The notes under the pieces are model-generated. The model saw only the letters and a program-made list of their open reading frames with translations. It searched no databases and had not been told where the DNA came from. A program made the translations under genes and the position numbers. A stretch of DNA of 64,000 bases from Triglochin maritima (lineage: Eukaryota > Streptophyta > Magnoliopsida > Alismatales > Juncaginaceae), in the NCBI GenBank assembly GCA_963682175.1, contig OY821779.1, positions 5,840,501 to 5,904,500 of the forward strand, read 5' to 3'. This document shows positions 46,920 through 58,491 of the stretch, one piece after another (the first letter of the stretch is position 1; the number at the start of each line of letters is the position of its first letter).

Positions 46920-47233
46920 TTTATTTTTTGTTTAAACGTTGTAAATCTAGTTTAATTTCAATTTAGCGGTGTAATGTAGTTTAATTTCAATCCAAGTGTG
47001 CTAATATAGTTTAAATACCAAACTATTTACCAAATAATACCCCAAAACATTTAAAACAAATAATAATTAAACCTAACATCTACAACAAATAAATAAACCT
47101 AACATTTAAAAAAAATATTCAACACAGATTTTTTTTAAAATGAAAGAAAAAAAATTAAAACCAACCCGGACGCACCATGTGGCACGTCCGGGTTGGACGA
47201 CCGGGTCGTCGGGGACGACCCCGGATGCCCTAA

Positions 47234-48665
47234 AACGGCATAATACTGATATGTCAGACCACCAAATAATTGAGTAGGTAGTTTTATTTTGATAAATGGA
47301 TACTAAGATTCAATTATAAGTATTAAAAGAAGCAAAATTACAAGCCGTTCAGTTTTCACCCCTACAAGGGTTAATACACATAATAAAACATGCATCATAT
47401 TAGTATTGCGAGTCGCCAATATGCGATCGTATACACGATTACACTATTGATGTATATGTTTTCTCTACACTCTATAGCATCATCATAATCTGTTCAACCA
47501 ATGCCTGTTCATTTCGTTGGATTGCTTGGCTACTGTGCTGGATGATTGGGACTTATGATTATGAACGCCTTCCAAGTTCCAACTACATAACCTATCTTGG
47601 CGTAGACAAAAGAAAGCAAACATTGTGTACCAAAAACTACAAGTTTTATTTTATGTACAACTATAAATATCATCGCATAATGTACAAAACTAATTCATAA
47701 ATTTTAATGAAGAACCACGTGAATTGGAAAGAGTATTATTTTATATTATACTAGTTGACAAACCTAACTAATATTGAAGCCATGTTTAAAGTTTTGATGA
47801 TTCCTTGCTTCTTTTCTGGAAAGCGCCCCACAGTGTGTGGACTTAGGATTTGATCTGCAGACTACATATAGAATTATAGATGATGGAACACCTTGGTTGT
47901 CCTGAAAGTGCAAGATAAATGTGTCTTAGATGCATATGCAAATATGTAATGGTCATATGCACAACTGCAGATGGTATTTAAAGCAAGTGTTCTTTATTAA
48001 ACAAAGCTGGTACTGAAAGAACGCATGGCTTTTATAGGCCTAATTTCATTTCATCAATTTGCTTCCAAGTGCACAGGTCAATCTCCATATCTTAGTAGTA
48101 GGTGTATGAATTATGAAATATCAGTATAAATATAACTTGGCTAATCCGCAATTCCCTGACTAGGATTCATCATTACACGATAAATTGTGGAACTTAGGAG
48201 TTAAATTAGTTTTGAACTGCAACGATGTGGTAGTTAGAGAAAGATCAAAAGTGAGGGTACTTTGTGACTTACTATGAGAGTGGACGATTGCACCTTTGGC
48301 CATGCAAACTAGTCCAGCAAAAGCAGCAAACCCTGAAAGAGACAGTGTCAGAGATTTAGGAACAGTGGCTATCCATTTCCATAATCAGAAACTAGTAAGA
48401 ACTAATTTTGCAGCTAGCTTCAAAGATTCTATAGTGTCGAGAAAATAGTCACACATTGCTTAAGGATAAAAAAATTACAAAACTCTGCAAGAGATTTGTG
48501 TCCACTAACTCTAACCTAAGTACTTGATTTTTAAAGATGTGGTAGACCAACAAATTTTCACACGCCCATCGGAAACCTCTTCACCTACATCTAGTACTAA
48601 ACGTGCTACTTGTGGTTGGTTTGATGGATACTGAATGACGAATAATGGACCCCAAGAGGTAACAA
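47234..48665. other. Intergenic, no gene recognised
   Basis: 3' flank of the WEB-family gene. On the minus strand 48293-48345 follows an acceptor (tgtctctttcag) and encodes a short hydrophobic stretch in one phase, but its phase does not fit the preceding exon. It is mentioned only as a possible alternative last exon. Confidence 0.4.
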
Positions 48666-50874
48666 TCATACCGGTTTATCTTCTAGGGTATAAGAAAGGG
48701 ATCCACCTTCCACTACAGTATCTTCAATATGGACAACATCATTTGGTTTCAGCAAGTTGGCCTCTCCATTTGTGGTGGTTTGCTTTGTGACCTTTTCAAT
48801 CTTCACTAACTTCACCTTGGGGATTCTAGCACTTGGCGGCAATGTTACTCTTGTTGCGATCTCAAAGAATTCCAGGGTTGCTGCCTCACCTTTTATCTTC
48901 TGTTCCCCTACCCACGTTCTCATCGTTTCTCCTTGAAGAACCTTGATAACTTTCAGATCTATCTCTGAACCCTTTTGGGCTTCCTCTATAGCTGACGCTA
49001 TTTCCTTTCTCTCCTCGAGAATTGCTTCAAATTTCTTAGTTGCTTCAACTTCATTCGCTCTAACTGCTTCTACTTGCACCTCCAAGTCTGCTACTTTAAT
49101 TTCAGCCATCATCTGGGACTCCTCTATCCTTCTATTCATTGACTCGAATTCCTCAGCTGAAATTGTGACATTGGCCATAGAATTTGACATTGATGTTTTA
49201 GACCTGTCTACCTTCTCAGAGAGAAGTTTGATCCAATTACAAGCAGCTGCTTCAGCATCTTTTGCTTCTTCTGCATTTTTCAAAGCTACACGAAGCTCCT
49301 CCTCTCTTTCATCTAGCAAATTCCGAGTAGTTCTTGCTTCCTCCATCAGTTTTTCAGCAATTTTTTTTATTTCTTCTGCTTCTTTTCTTGCATTTTCAGA
49401 TTCCAACAGAAGTTGCTGTAAGGTTGACTTTAGATCCTCAATAACTGCTCTTGCTTTTGTTTCCTCGGAAATAGCTGTCTCAAGTTCAATTTTGTTCTTC
49501 TCAAGAGATGAAATTAGACTATCCATTGTGGATTTAGCCTTAGCTTCCCTCTCCTTCAGCTCCAGATTCTCAGTCCTTGTGCTTTGAAGTTCCAAGCGAA
49601 GAGATTCCACTAACTTTTTAAGAGAACTCCCTTCTTCAACCACTTTCTCTAGAAATTCTTTCATACAATTTAACTCCGCTGTCAAAGTTGCCATAGAGTC
49701 TAAATGGGCAGCTTTTACTTCCTCCAGCTCTTCATGGAGGAGCTTTATCTCGTTGGTTGTTTCAGCAAGCTTTGCCTCAAGGTTCGGTCCAAAAAGTTGC
49801 GCATGGAACTCATTTTTCAAACATGCTAACTTGTTTTGAACCTCCTCAAGGTTAAGTTTGTAAACTTGCCCCATAGAATCTTTTTCTGCAACAATTTTCA
49901 ACTCTTCTTCTTTGACTTGCGTTGCCGAAAGCTTTAGATCAACCAGTGACTGTTGTAAAGTTGTGATCTCCACTGATAACCGACCTGCTTCTTCATTATA
50001 GGTATCAGCAAATAACTTCTCCGACTTCTCTCTTTCAACTGCAGAAACTTTGGCATCCATGGTTGCCTCAAAAACATGCCTTGCTTTTCTAAGCTCCTGA
50101 TTTGCAATAGCGAGTTCCGAGATTACGACCGCATGCTGGTCTCTTGTGTTGTCCAATTCACTTTTCCAGAAACCATTGCTTTCTGTTCCTTTTTCTCCTG
50201 CTGCTGTTTCTCTTGGTTCCTCCAAGATTTTAAGCTTCAGGGTAAGATTGGTGACTGCTTGTTTTGCCTTTTCGAGCTCATCAAGTGCTTGAAGCTTGGC
50301 CTGTTCACAGTCAGCTAGCTTTTCCTTGAATTTCTTCAACTCCTTTTGGGCCAAATGAAGTTGAGCCTCACTGGAGTAAGGTTTCTGAAGCAACAAGATT
50401 GGCCTGTCACAAAACCAGATTTACTGTAGAAAGGAATATTCTTGAAATGGGGATTAAGCAAAAGTCAATTTATATCATCTCCAAATGTTAAAATGTTACT
50501 CCATATTGACCAGAGAATAACATAACAGTAACTTAATCAAAACACTTCTAGAAGTACAAAATATCAATCTCTCCAGTATGTAGCATTAGATCCCAGCCTA
50601 CAATGTCAAATCACTTCACATTCTTTCTTTCTTCTTTGTAGTATTCATGTATGATCCATTCTACAAGTTATCTATTTATTGTATTCATACTGCTAATTAG
50701 AATTACCTCTGAATATGGTGACCTCGGTTTAGGCTTCCTCCTGATAAGGTCCTCCCGAGAAGAGACACTTTGGCCGAACAAGCTTACAGCAGCTTTGACG
50801 GATTTAAAAGGTGCACTGGTGTCGACCTCTCCAACCATTCCCCTAGATTGACTGATATCTTTATGAGCTTTCAT
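48666..50874 (-). CDS. WEB-family coiled-coil protein (chloroplast-movement type)
   Basis: Exons 50723-50874 and 48666-50403 on the minus strand. The donor AG|GTCACC (phase 2) is chosen over a better-looking donor downstream because only it keeps the frame. The result is 629 residues. The N-terminus has the WEB signature GEVDTSAPFKSVKAAVSLFG, then an Arg/Lys/Pro-rich patch, EAQLHLAQKELKKFKEKLAD and more than 450 residues of almost unbroken heptad coiled coil. WEB1/PMI2 relatives act in light-driven chloroplast positioning and actin regulation; that function is inferred from the family. The TGA at 48666 ends a frame in a possible donor context (CCG|GTATGA), so the last residues are uncertain. 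Confidence 0.85.
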
Positions 50875-52500
50875 GTTAAGCTTCTTTTCTTAGTATATGC
50901 CAAACTGCCATAATTAATAGGAAACTAAATCAGCCAAAAGTGATGCAATGGATATAAAAATGACCTTCAAATCGATTCACAAAAAAACCACATTATTTGC
51001 ATACAACATTACTTAAGAAGAAGAAAAACCTTGATAAATTATAGTTCACAATTTATTTAACTCCAATATTTTTTGCAATTTTAGTCAGTAGGTGGAAGCT
51101 ACCTGATCTTATCATTCATAAGTCATACTGCATAACTACTGTCCATGAGTCAGATATTACATGACTTTGTTTAACAAGAGTAGCATTCGTGATCAAATTT
51201 TAGTAACCTTAAGGAAGACTAAATTGTGCATCGAGCTCCTGAGTAACAATTCTGTAGTGTGACAAAACCTGATAAAATCCAACACCAATTTCACCGTCTA
51301 ATGATCCTTCAGCTGATGAATATCTTGTTTGGTTTGCTGGCAAAACATATAGATTATTTATGCCAACAAGTAATGATGGATCAAACAAAGATGAAGAGTG
51401 AAGACTCAATTGCCATTACAGAGATCTTTTCACTCCTCAACCATGTGCCTTTGAGATTTTTTCAGAATTCTTGATATAAATGTGCACATTTTAATGTGTA
51501 GACAGACCTTAATGCCATTAGTTAAGTCTTGAGATGCATATTTAGATAGGGCTTTTTTCTTCTATCTAAGGTCATTCAATACAACCTCTTAAAATAGTTA
51601 CCTAGCACTAAAAGCATGTAAGCTAGATGACAAAATCCATTAAAAAAATTCATTTGATGTGCCCATCTATTTCTCTACAATGCGAAGAGAAAAATAGTTG
51701 TGGAGAATGAAAAACAAGAACATAACCCATCAAACTCATGTTACAAGGGATGGAACTTACAAACCAACACCACAAGTTCCTTGGTTATCTTATCTTTCGC
51801 TATACCAACTAAATTGAGTTCTTAGTTGAGGAAGTCTGGTGATATGAATTGAAACTATTCCAAGCAAAGTCCAGATTAGCACTCAATCAACTCTAACAAC
51901 ACTCATACCATATCTGTCAGCACATTCCAATATTTTGCAGAACAACTGGGAAGCTATGTAAAAGTTCAATCATCCATTATCCTACAAAAAATGGAAATCA
52001 ACACATTCTTAAACACTAAATTTTCCATCAATCCCTCCAATCATTTTATTCACAAAGTCCAACTCATATACCTAACAATCTGTCGGTGCATTCCAATATT
52101 TCCGAATACGATCACGGAAGCAATTAAAAGCTCATCCATACCCTACAAAAATCATAAACAATTGCATTCCGAAAACTAAATTTGACAACAATACCACCAA
52201 ACCAATTATATTCCACAAAGTCCTAAATCAACTACAACGTGACCAAATATCAAACCTAATCTGAACTACAAAAAAAAATAAAAAATTCCCATCCAGGGTG
52301 GGGACCACCTCGGCTTCGGGGTCAGATCTCGGCGGAGTGGTGGTGGTGGAAGAGAGATAAGGAGTAGGAGAGTTGGGGTTGGGAGTGGAGAAGGAGATGT
52401 TTGGTTGAGGAAGACCCACCAAGGAGATGATTGAAGAATGGGGCCTTCTTTGTCTTACCCTGACTGCACGCGTTGCCTTCTCGCGCACTCGAACATCGCA
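50875..52500 (-). other. 5' region of the WEB-family gene, possible leader exon
   Basis: A splice-acceptor-like sequence (TACTAAGAAAAG) lies just before the ATG at 50874 on the minus strand, suggesting an intron in the 5' leader. The GC-richer block at 52290-52495 (CCACCACCACTCCGCCGAGATC on the minus strand) looks like a transcribed first leader exon or promoter. 50900-52250 would then be intron, with no other gene in it. Confidence 0.35.
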
Positions 52501-53283
52501 TCGTACAGATATACTTATTTATTTTGACTTTCCAATATGGATTCGTAACTTACATTTTTTATAACGCATTTACAATAAAATTGAATTTAAATTTAAAATT
52601 GTAGATTAAAAATATCGAAAATTATAAAATTAAATTTTTTTATAAAAATTAACCGTACTACATTCATTAAAAAAATTGATTTTTAAATCTTCTAAGAAAT
52701 AAGTACTAAATTTTATGTTTTTTTTTAATTTCCAATATTGCTTCGAGATAATACGTAGTATATTCATTTCCGTTTATTTATGTTGCTTTTGGTTTATTTG
52801 AAGTTATATTTTTTATAATTGGTTATTGGTATGATTAATAATTTTTAATGGGATTATATAATTGCATCCTACCAATTATAAGTTATTACGTGGTGAGAAT
52901 CGAACGTTTGGGATATACTCTTATTTATGTTATGCAGCTGAAAAAGTGGAAATTTGGCATCTCATCGGCATGCTAACATAGATTTGCTTACAGGGTACTT
53001 AGTTAAGTCAACGGCAAAAGCCAAATCTTTTCGTTGAATGGAAGTTTAGGTTGTGTTGACAATACGGTTAGGATCTGATTGTTTTATCGTGATATCCTGT
53101 TTAAGACTTGTGGGTTGTGTTTAACTGGAAGTTACCTTGTCATTTTTGGGGACGGAATGATTAGGCATGGTAGAGTTCGAACTTACATTTAGATTTAAAA
53201 AAAACACTTTAAAAAAATCTCATTAATTATCTCGCCACCCAAAATACACTTCAAAAGTATATCAATTCGTAAGCCCACAATAA
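52501..53283. other. Intergenic, AT-rich, nothing recognised
   Basis: No coding frame or terminal repeats before the MITE at 53284. Confidence 0.4.
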
Positions 53284-54136
53284 GACCATCCACTATGGAC
53301 GGTCATCCGGCGATGACCGACCCAGTGGAGGTTGCCACATAGGCGACCGACCAGGTCGGTCGTTTGATTTTTTTATTTTTGTTTTTGGTCTTGTTTTGTT
53401 CTTTATAAATTATTTATAATCTTTTTGTTTTATTTTAAAAAATATGTTTTATAATTATTTTTAATTTTTAAAATTTTTAATTGATTTTTTAATTTTTTTT
53501 TTCAAAATCAACATCCAAATGATGGGTAGGAACGTATTGAAAAGTTAAGTTATTTTATTCAATAAAACATAATTTTTCTTATCTACCATAATAAATTATT
53601 TACAACTAAATATAAACAAAAATTAAAACTAATTAAAACAAAAAATGAGTGAGGTTGTCAAATCCATGGGATGTGCACTTACTGCACTCATTTGTGGAGG
53701 TCGATTCAGGATAAATTTAAAAAATAAAAACAATTAGAAACATATTTTTAAAAAATAAGATTTAAAAAATAGATTAAAATGATTAAAAATAACAATACAA
53801 GATTTATTGGTATTTTGGTTTTGTTTTGGTATTTGTTATAATAATTAGGGGGTTAAATAAAAAAATCATATGTAATTTGGAAATACAAGATTTATTAGTA
53901 TTTTGGTTTTTCCAAATATATTATTAATGTTTTTTGGTAAATATAAATGATTTTGGAATAGAATAAAAGTTGATAAAGAAATTAATAATACGGAGGAAAG
54001 AGCGTGTGATGAAGTAGGTCATTGTAAATTGGTAAATAGTAAATGAAAAAGAAAAATTTGGTCATAATGACGTGACAGAAAGAAATGAAGGGAGAGAGTG
54101 TGTACAAGATGACTTAGGTCATGATAGTTGATGCTC
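53284..54136. mobile_element. Harbinger-like MITE with imperfect ends
   Basis: GACCATCCACTATGGACGGTC at the left and, reversed, GAGCATCAACTATCATGACC at the right form inverted ends. TAA and TAC flank them, one base from a duplication. The interior is AT-rich with no coding capacity and shares the style of the other Harbinger MITEs here. Confidence 0.55.
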
Positions 54137-54151
54137 TACCACTCACACCCC

Positions 54152-55718
54152 TGTTGGAATATTGTGGTATGGGTTATGGGTCCACTAATCACTATTAAGC
54201 CCTAATTAACTACTTGGTTGATCGATCAAAGAAATGCAGCGGAAATTAAAAACAAATCAAACACAAGTAGAAAGTAATGCAAACCACAAAGAGAAGACGC
54301 GTCGGTTTTACAGAGGTTCGGCCGCGCCTACGTCCTCTCTTGCAAGCCCCTCTCGAATCTCCGTTCGAGCCCCTCTTGCGTCTTCACTATGCCTCCCCGT
54401 TCCGGGCCGGGAGCAACGCCTTTTACAAGTCTTCAAGCTCGCGAACAACCCTCGCCGAGCTTGGCACCACCTCTCACAACCCGAGAGGATCACTTCGGGC
54501 TTTCACCGAAATCTCTACTTCTTGTCTTGGGCTTTCACCAAGACCCTTGCTCACTTTGTCTTGGGCTTTCACCAAGACCCTTGCTCTCTTTACAACAAAT
54601 GTAACTTGAGTGGGACTCACTCTCTAATTGAGCACAACAATTGCTAGATGATTGTGTGATGAAGGATGTGGAAATTAGGCTTTGGAATCACTAATTTGGA
54701 GCTTTGAGGTTGTGGAAAATCTCACTATAAGTTTGACACTTTGGAGTTGTGAAATCTTTTGGAAAACTAAGTGTGAACCTCTATTTATAAGCTCCTAAAG
54801 ATTTCTAGCCGTTTGGACAAGATTTGATTGGGTTTTGTGCAAGATACACAAAACAGAAAATCGGGTTCAGAAATCTGTCCAGAAACGGTCGACCGAAAGG
54901 TGTATCGGTCGACCGAACCCTTGAGTCTGTTGATGGATCGGTTGACCGAACATAGGTACTGGTCGACCGAATCACTTAAGTTCTATAGGTCAACGGTCGA
55001 CCGAACAGGTACCGGTCGACCGAACTACTGGGTTCGGTAGAGAGAAATCTTGATCGGTTGGACAAACTTGTGTCGACCGATAGCAGGGGGTTTTTCACGA
55101 ATTGAACGGTCGACCGAAAGATGTATTTTGTTCGACCGGTTCTAATGTATATGGAGGTGTATATAGTTTTAATACGAATACGACCGTTGGGCATATACGA
55201 CAAGAATAACGGTCGGAACAGTAAGTTCAAACGGTCGACCGAAAGATATGGTGCGGTCGACCGAAACTAGGCAGGAAAACACAAATTGGATTACTTGATC
55301 ATCCGGTCGACCGAACGGCATGTTGCGGTCGACCGAATGTGGGCAGACAGTTAGGGTTCAGGTTTTGTGTTTTTCCGGTCTAAGTTTGGGTGATCTATTG
55401 AAGTCCAAATAATGTGATATTTTGTGTGTGACTCCTACAAGGAACCTAGTGTGTGAATGCATGCATATTAGCTTATGTTATGCTCAATTAACATAAGTTC
55501 CTAATACTCAAAGAAAGGTAAAATTACATGTCTTCAATCCTAGCTTGATTACATGTCTTGACTTGATTTTTCTTCTTTCTTGAGTCTTGATCACCTGTAG
55601 ATGTTAGCACAATACAACATGTATACTATTATACTACATGTGCTAATCTACATGTCTTAATTAAGATTAGGTTTAATTACATCATCAAAATACGGATTAA
55701 GGCCAAAAAGCCAACAAT
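54152..55718 (-). repeat. 3' LTR (by element orientation) of the gag-only element, 1567 bp
   Basis: Full-length form: minus-strand TATA box TATAAATA (complement of 54782-54789) lies 107 bp from the palindrome array. It is the same family as the solo LTR at 61883-63445, which is in the opposite orientation. Confidence 0.88.
54896..55335. repeat. CGGTnnACCG palindrome array in the Sirevirus-like LTR
   Basis: About a dozen sites, several exact. Pair spacers of 10, 11, 9, 12 and 12 bp (20, 21, 19, 22, 22-bp spacing). A CACTTAAGTTC word lies within the array, as in other LTR families here. Confidence 0.9.
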
Positions 55719-56013
55719 CTCCCCCTTTTTGATGATGGCAACCTATATCTTAAATCAACCTAATACTTGAAAAATGTATAAGTTAACTATGCATATAAAT
55801 GCTCCCCCTATGGATGTGCATAGTTTTTCTTGACAATTTTCATGTATATTTCAAGTATCCCTAATCTATTACTTCTCCCCCTTTGACATCCATCAAAAAC
55901 AACAATTAATTATGACTTTAAGCATAGAGTTTGGATGTCTTGTAATGAAGTTGCTCCCCCTAAATTTTGCACTTCATTACTCTAATAAAAGATTTAACAT
56001 TTAAGCTCCCCCT
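55719..56013 (-). other. Polypurine tract and four upstream AGGGGGAG copies
   Basis: On the minus strand the tract AAAAAGGGGGAGAT (complement of 55719-55732) precedes the LTR. AGGGGGAG recurs (complements of 55802-55809, 55875-55882, 55954-55961 and 56006-56013) at 52-82 bp intervals. Multiple purine tracts before the 3' LTR are known from Sireviruses. Confidence 0.8.
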
Positions 56014-56352
56014 ATCAATAAGGCTAGATGAAAACTATTGATATGATTCAAGTTAAGTTCATTTAAGTTTCAACTTAAGCCTTATTCTAACATCCATTTA
56101 AAATTTGACATTTAGAATCAATGGATGTGATAAATGATTTGCAATGAATAGGGATAAATGATTTTCAATGAATTGAACTCTAAGGATATGACAATTAAGC
56201 ATATTAACTAGATTAGAGCTATTTTTCAGAAATTTTAGAGATAGAAATTTTTATACCAAACTTGAATCTTGAATAGCTCCAATCTTGATTTGGTGATGCA
56301 ACCGGATTCGAATTCGACGCTTTGGCTCACCCGGTCACCACCAATCTCTTCC

Positions 56353-57522
56353 TCAAGTACCTACAAGTGTAGATTTTGGTACCCATTTTTGCTTGGGTCC
56401 ATTAAGTTTAGCTTTTGGTACCCAAATCCAAGTTGATTTTGGTACCTCTACACTTACTTTCTTTTTCATGGCAAAATTATGTTTAACATTAATTTGAATA
56501 GGAAAGTTTTTAACATAAAAATTGTTTTTATTGCCATGTGTGAACTTATGCAATTTATTTGACAAATTTTCATTTAAGACATTAAGTTCACTATTTTTAG
56601 TTGCTAGAGATTCATTCAAGCAATTTAGATTTTTAATCATTGAATTATGCTTTTCATTCATGTTAAGCATGTGAATCTCTAAATTTGCAACCTTGTTATT
56701 CATGCAATTCAAGTCATGTAGTAATTGCTTGCTTTCAAGATGAGATTTATCAAGTTTAATAAGCAAGTCATTTGTATCGATTTCTAGCATATGACTATCA
56801 ATTGCATTTGATGAGGTAGTTTTACCATTTAAGCACTCATTCTTCAAGCATGCATTTTCTAAAGTAAGAGCATCAATTTTAGCAAGCAAATCAACTTTAT
56901 CATCTAACATAGATGCATTTTGACATTTAAGCTCATCTATTTGCTTGTTTGCTAATTTATTTGATTCATGAAGCTCTTTACATTTTTCTACCATTTTCAG
57001 AAATGCATTTTGTAGTTTATGTGAATGCGATGATTTTCCACTTGAACTACAACTTGAAGAGTGACTAGAAGATACCTCATCTTCACTTTCTCCATCGGAT
57101 GAGCTTGATGTTGAACAAGATGTTGAATTGATTTCTTCACATCTAACTTGAGCTACATCCATTGGAGTGGCTTCTCCCTTTTTCCCGGTTGGTGAATCTC
57201 CTTCACCAAAATTCTTTTCTAATGTTTGCCATATATGATGAGCACTATCACATGAGCAAACAAGATTAAAATGTTCATCTCCTAATGCACAAAATAAGAC
57301 ATTCATAGCTTTTGCATTTAGGGATGCATTTTTCTCATCTTCTAAACTCCATTTACTAATATGATATCTAGGTGATTCATATGGAGTTTGAATCATAAAC
57401 CACAAGTTAGCATTCATGGATTTTATAAATGAAGACATTTTAAATTTCCATGAGCTAAAGTTATTTCCATCAAAATATGGTGGTTTACATGATTCATTTG
57501 GTGTGGATGCATTAAGAGCCAT
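56353..57522 (-). CDS. Gag protein of the Sirevirus-like element, 389 residues, intact
   Basis: A minus-strand ATG at 57522 opens an uninterrupted frame. The N-terminal gag domain (PPYFDGNNFSSWKFKMSSFI; HHIWQTLEKNFG) is of the DUF4219/UBN2 Copia type. A Ser-rich acidic linker (residues about 130-165) precedes a long coiled coil (about 170-330) and a basic C-terminus with WVPK repeats (WIWVPKAK, KWVPKSTL). No zinc knuckle is present. An intact gag in an element without pol suggests selection or recent origin. Confidence 0.85.
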   Translation of the reverse strand: MALNASTPNESCKPPYFDGNNFSSWKFKMSSFIKSMNANLWFMIQTPYESPRYHISKWSLEDEKNASLNAKAMNVLFCALGDEHFNLVCSCDSAHHIWQTLEKNFGEGDSPTGKKGEATPMDVAQVRCEEINSTSCSTSSSSDGESEDEVSSSHSSSCSSSGKSSHSHKLQNAFLKMVEKCKELHESNKLANKQIDELKCQNASMLDDKVDLLAKIDALTLENACLKNECLNGKTTSSNAIDSHMLEIDTNDLLIKLDKSHLESKQLLHDLNCMNNKVANLEIHMLNMNEKHNSMIKNLNCLNESLATKNSELNVLNENLSNKLHKFTHGNKNNFYVKNFPIQINVKHNFAMKKKVSVEVPKSTWIWVPKAKLNGPKQKWVPKSTLVGT

Positions 57523-57558
57523 GTTAATTTATCGATTAAGAACAAAATTAACGAACGA

Positions 57559-57571
57559 GGCTCTGATACCA
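57559..57571 (-). other. Primer-binding site of the gag-only element
   Basis: Complement reads TGGTATCAGAGCC, the initiator-Met type, two bases inside the LTR at 57574. Confidence 0.9.
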
Positions 57572-57573
57572 AA

Positions 57574-58486
57574 TGTTGGAATATTGTGGTATGGGTTATG
57601 GGTCCACTAATCACTATTAAGCCCTAATTAACTACTTGGTTGATCGATCAAAGAAATGCAGCGGAAATTAAAAACAAATCAAACACAAGTAGAAAGTAAT
57701 GCAAACCACAAAGAGAAGACGCGTCGGTTTTACAGAGGTTCGGCCGCGCCTACGTCCTCTCTTGCAAGCCCCTCTCGAATCTCCGTTCGAGCCCCTCTTG
57801 CGTCTTCACTATGCCTCCCCGTTCCGGGCCGGGAGCAACGCCTTTTACAAGTCTTCAAGCTCGCGAACAACCCTCGCCGAGCTTGGCACCACCTCTCACA
57901 ACCCGAGAGGATCACTTCGGGCTTTCACCGAAATCTCTACTTCTTGTCTTGGGCTTGTACGACAAGAATAATGTGATAACGGTCGGAACAGTAAGTTCAA
58001 ACGGTCGACCGAAAGATATGGTGCGGTCGACCGAAACTAGGCAGGAAAACACAAATTGGATTACTTGATCATCCGGTCGACCGAACGGCATGTTGCGGTC
58101 GACCGAATGTGGGCAGACAGTTAGGGTTCAGGTTTTGTGTTTTTCCGGTCTAAGTTTGGGTGATCTATTGAAGTCCAAATAATGTGATATTTTGTGTGTG
58201 ACTCCTACAAGGAACCTAGTGTGTGAATGCATGCATATTAGCTTATGTTATGCTCAATTCACATAAGTTCCTAATACTCAAAGAAAGGTAAAATTACATG
58301 TCTTCAATCCTAGCTTGATTACATGTCTTGACTTGATTTTTCTTCTTTCTTGAGTCTTGATCACCTGTAGATGTTAGCACAATACAACATGTATACTATT
58401 ATACTACATGTGCTAATCTACATGTCTTAATTAAGATTAGGTTTAATTACATCATCAAAATACGGATTAAGGCCAAAAAGCCAACA
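57574..58486 (-). repeat. 5' LTR (by element orientation), internally deleted, 913 bp
   Basis: Near-identical to the other LTR except for a deletion of about 650 bp (junction near 57955, CTTGGGCTTGTACGAC). The deletion removes the TATA box and most of the palindrome array. Only the block at 58002-58105 (four sites in two pairs, both with 12-bp spacers) remains. Confidence 0.88.
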
Positions 58487-58491
58487 ACCCC

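Larger units (their letters stand above)
43503..47230. mobile_element. Decayed two-gene PIF/Harbinger DNA transposon
   Basis: TAA flanks both sides (43500-43502, 47231-47233). Ends TACCATCACTAAC...CTCGGACGACC and, reversed, GGGCATCCGGGGTCGTCC are imperfectly inverted. It carries the two divergent genes of this superfamily: a DDE transposase on the minus strand and a SANT/trihelix-type ORF1 on the plus strand. Both are broken. Subterminal sequence (CACTTTCTTC...ACATTATTCATCTATTAACC; CCCGGACGCACCATGTGGCACGTCCGGG) is shared with MITEs at 19882 and 34238. Confidence 0.85.
54152..58486 (-). mobile_element. Gag-only, Sirevirus-like Copia element (TR-GAG type), minus strand
   Basis: Outer LTRs 54152-55718 and 57574-58486 share TGTTGGAATATTGTGG...GCCAAAAAGCCAACA. 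Perfect target duplication ACCCC at 54147-54151 and 58487-58491. On the minus strand the order is LTR, primer site, gag, purine-tract region, LTR. There is no protease, integrase, RT or RNase H, so it must be moved in trans. Repeated AGGGGGAG tracts before the 3' LTR and the long gag are features of Sireviruses, hence the lineage call. Confidence 0.85.

Noticed and set aside
48943..49587. 214-codon plus-strand Ser-rich frame
   Set aside because: Antisense to the coiled-coil WEB gene; Ser-rich content comes from complementing Glu/Lys codons.
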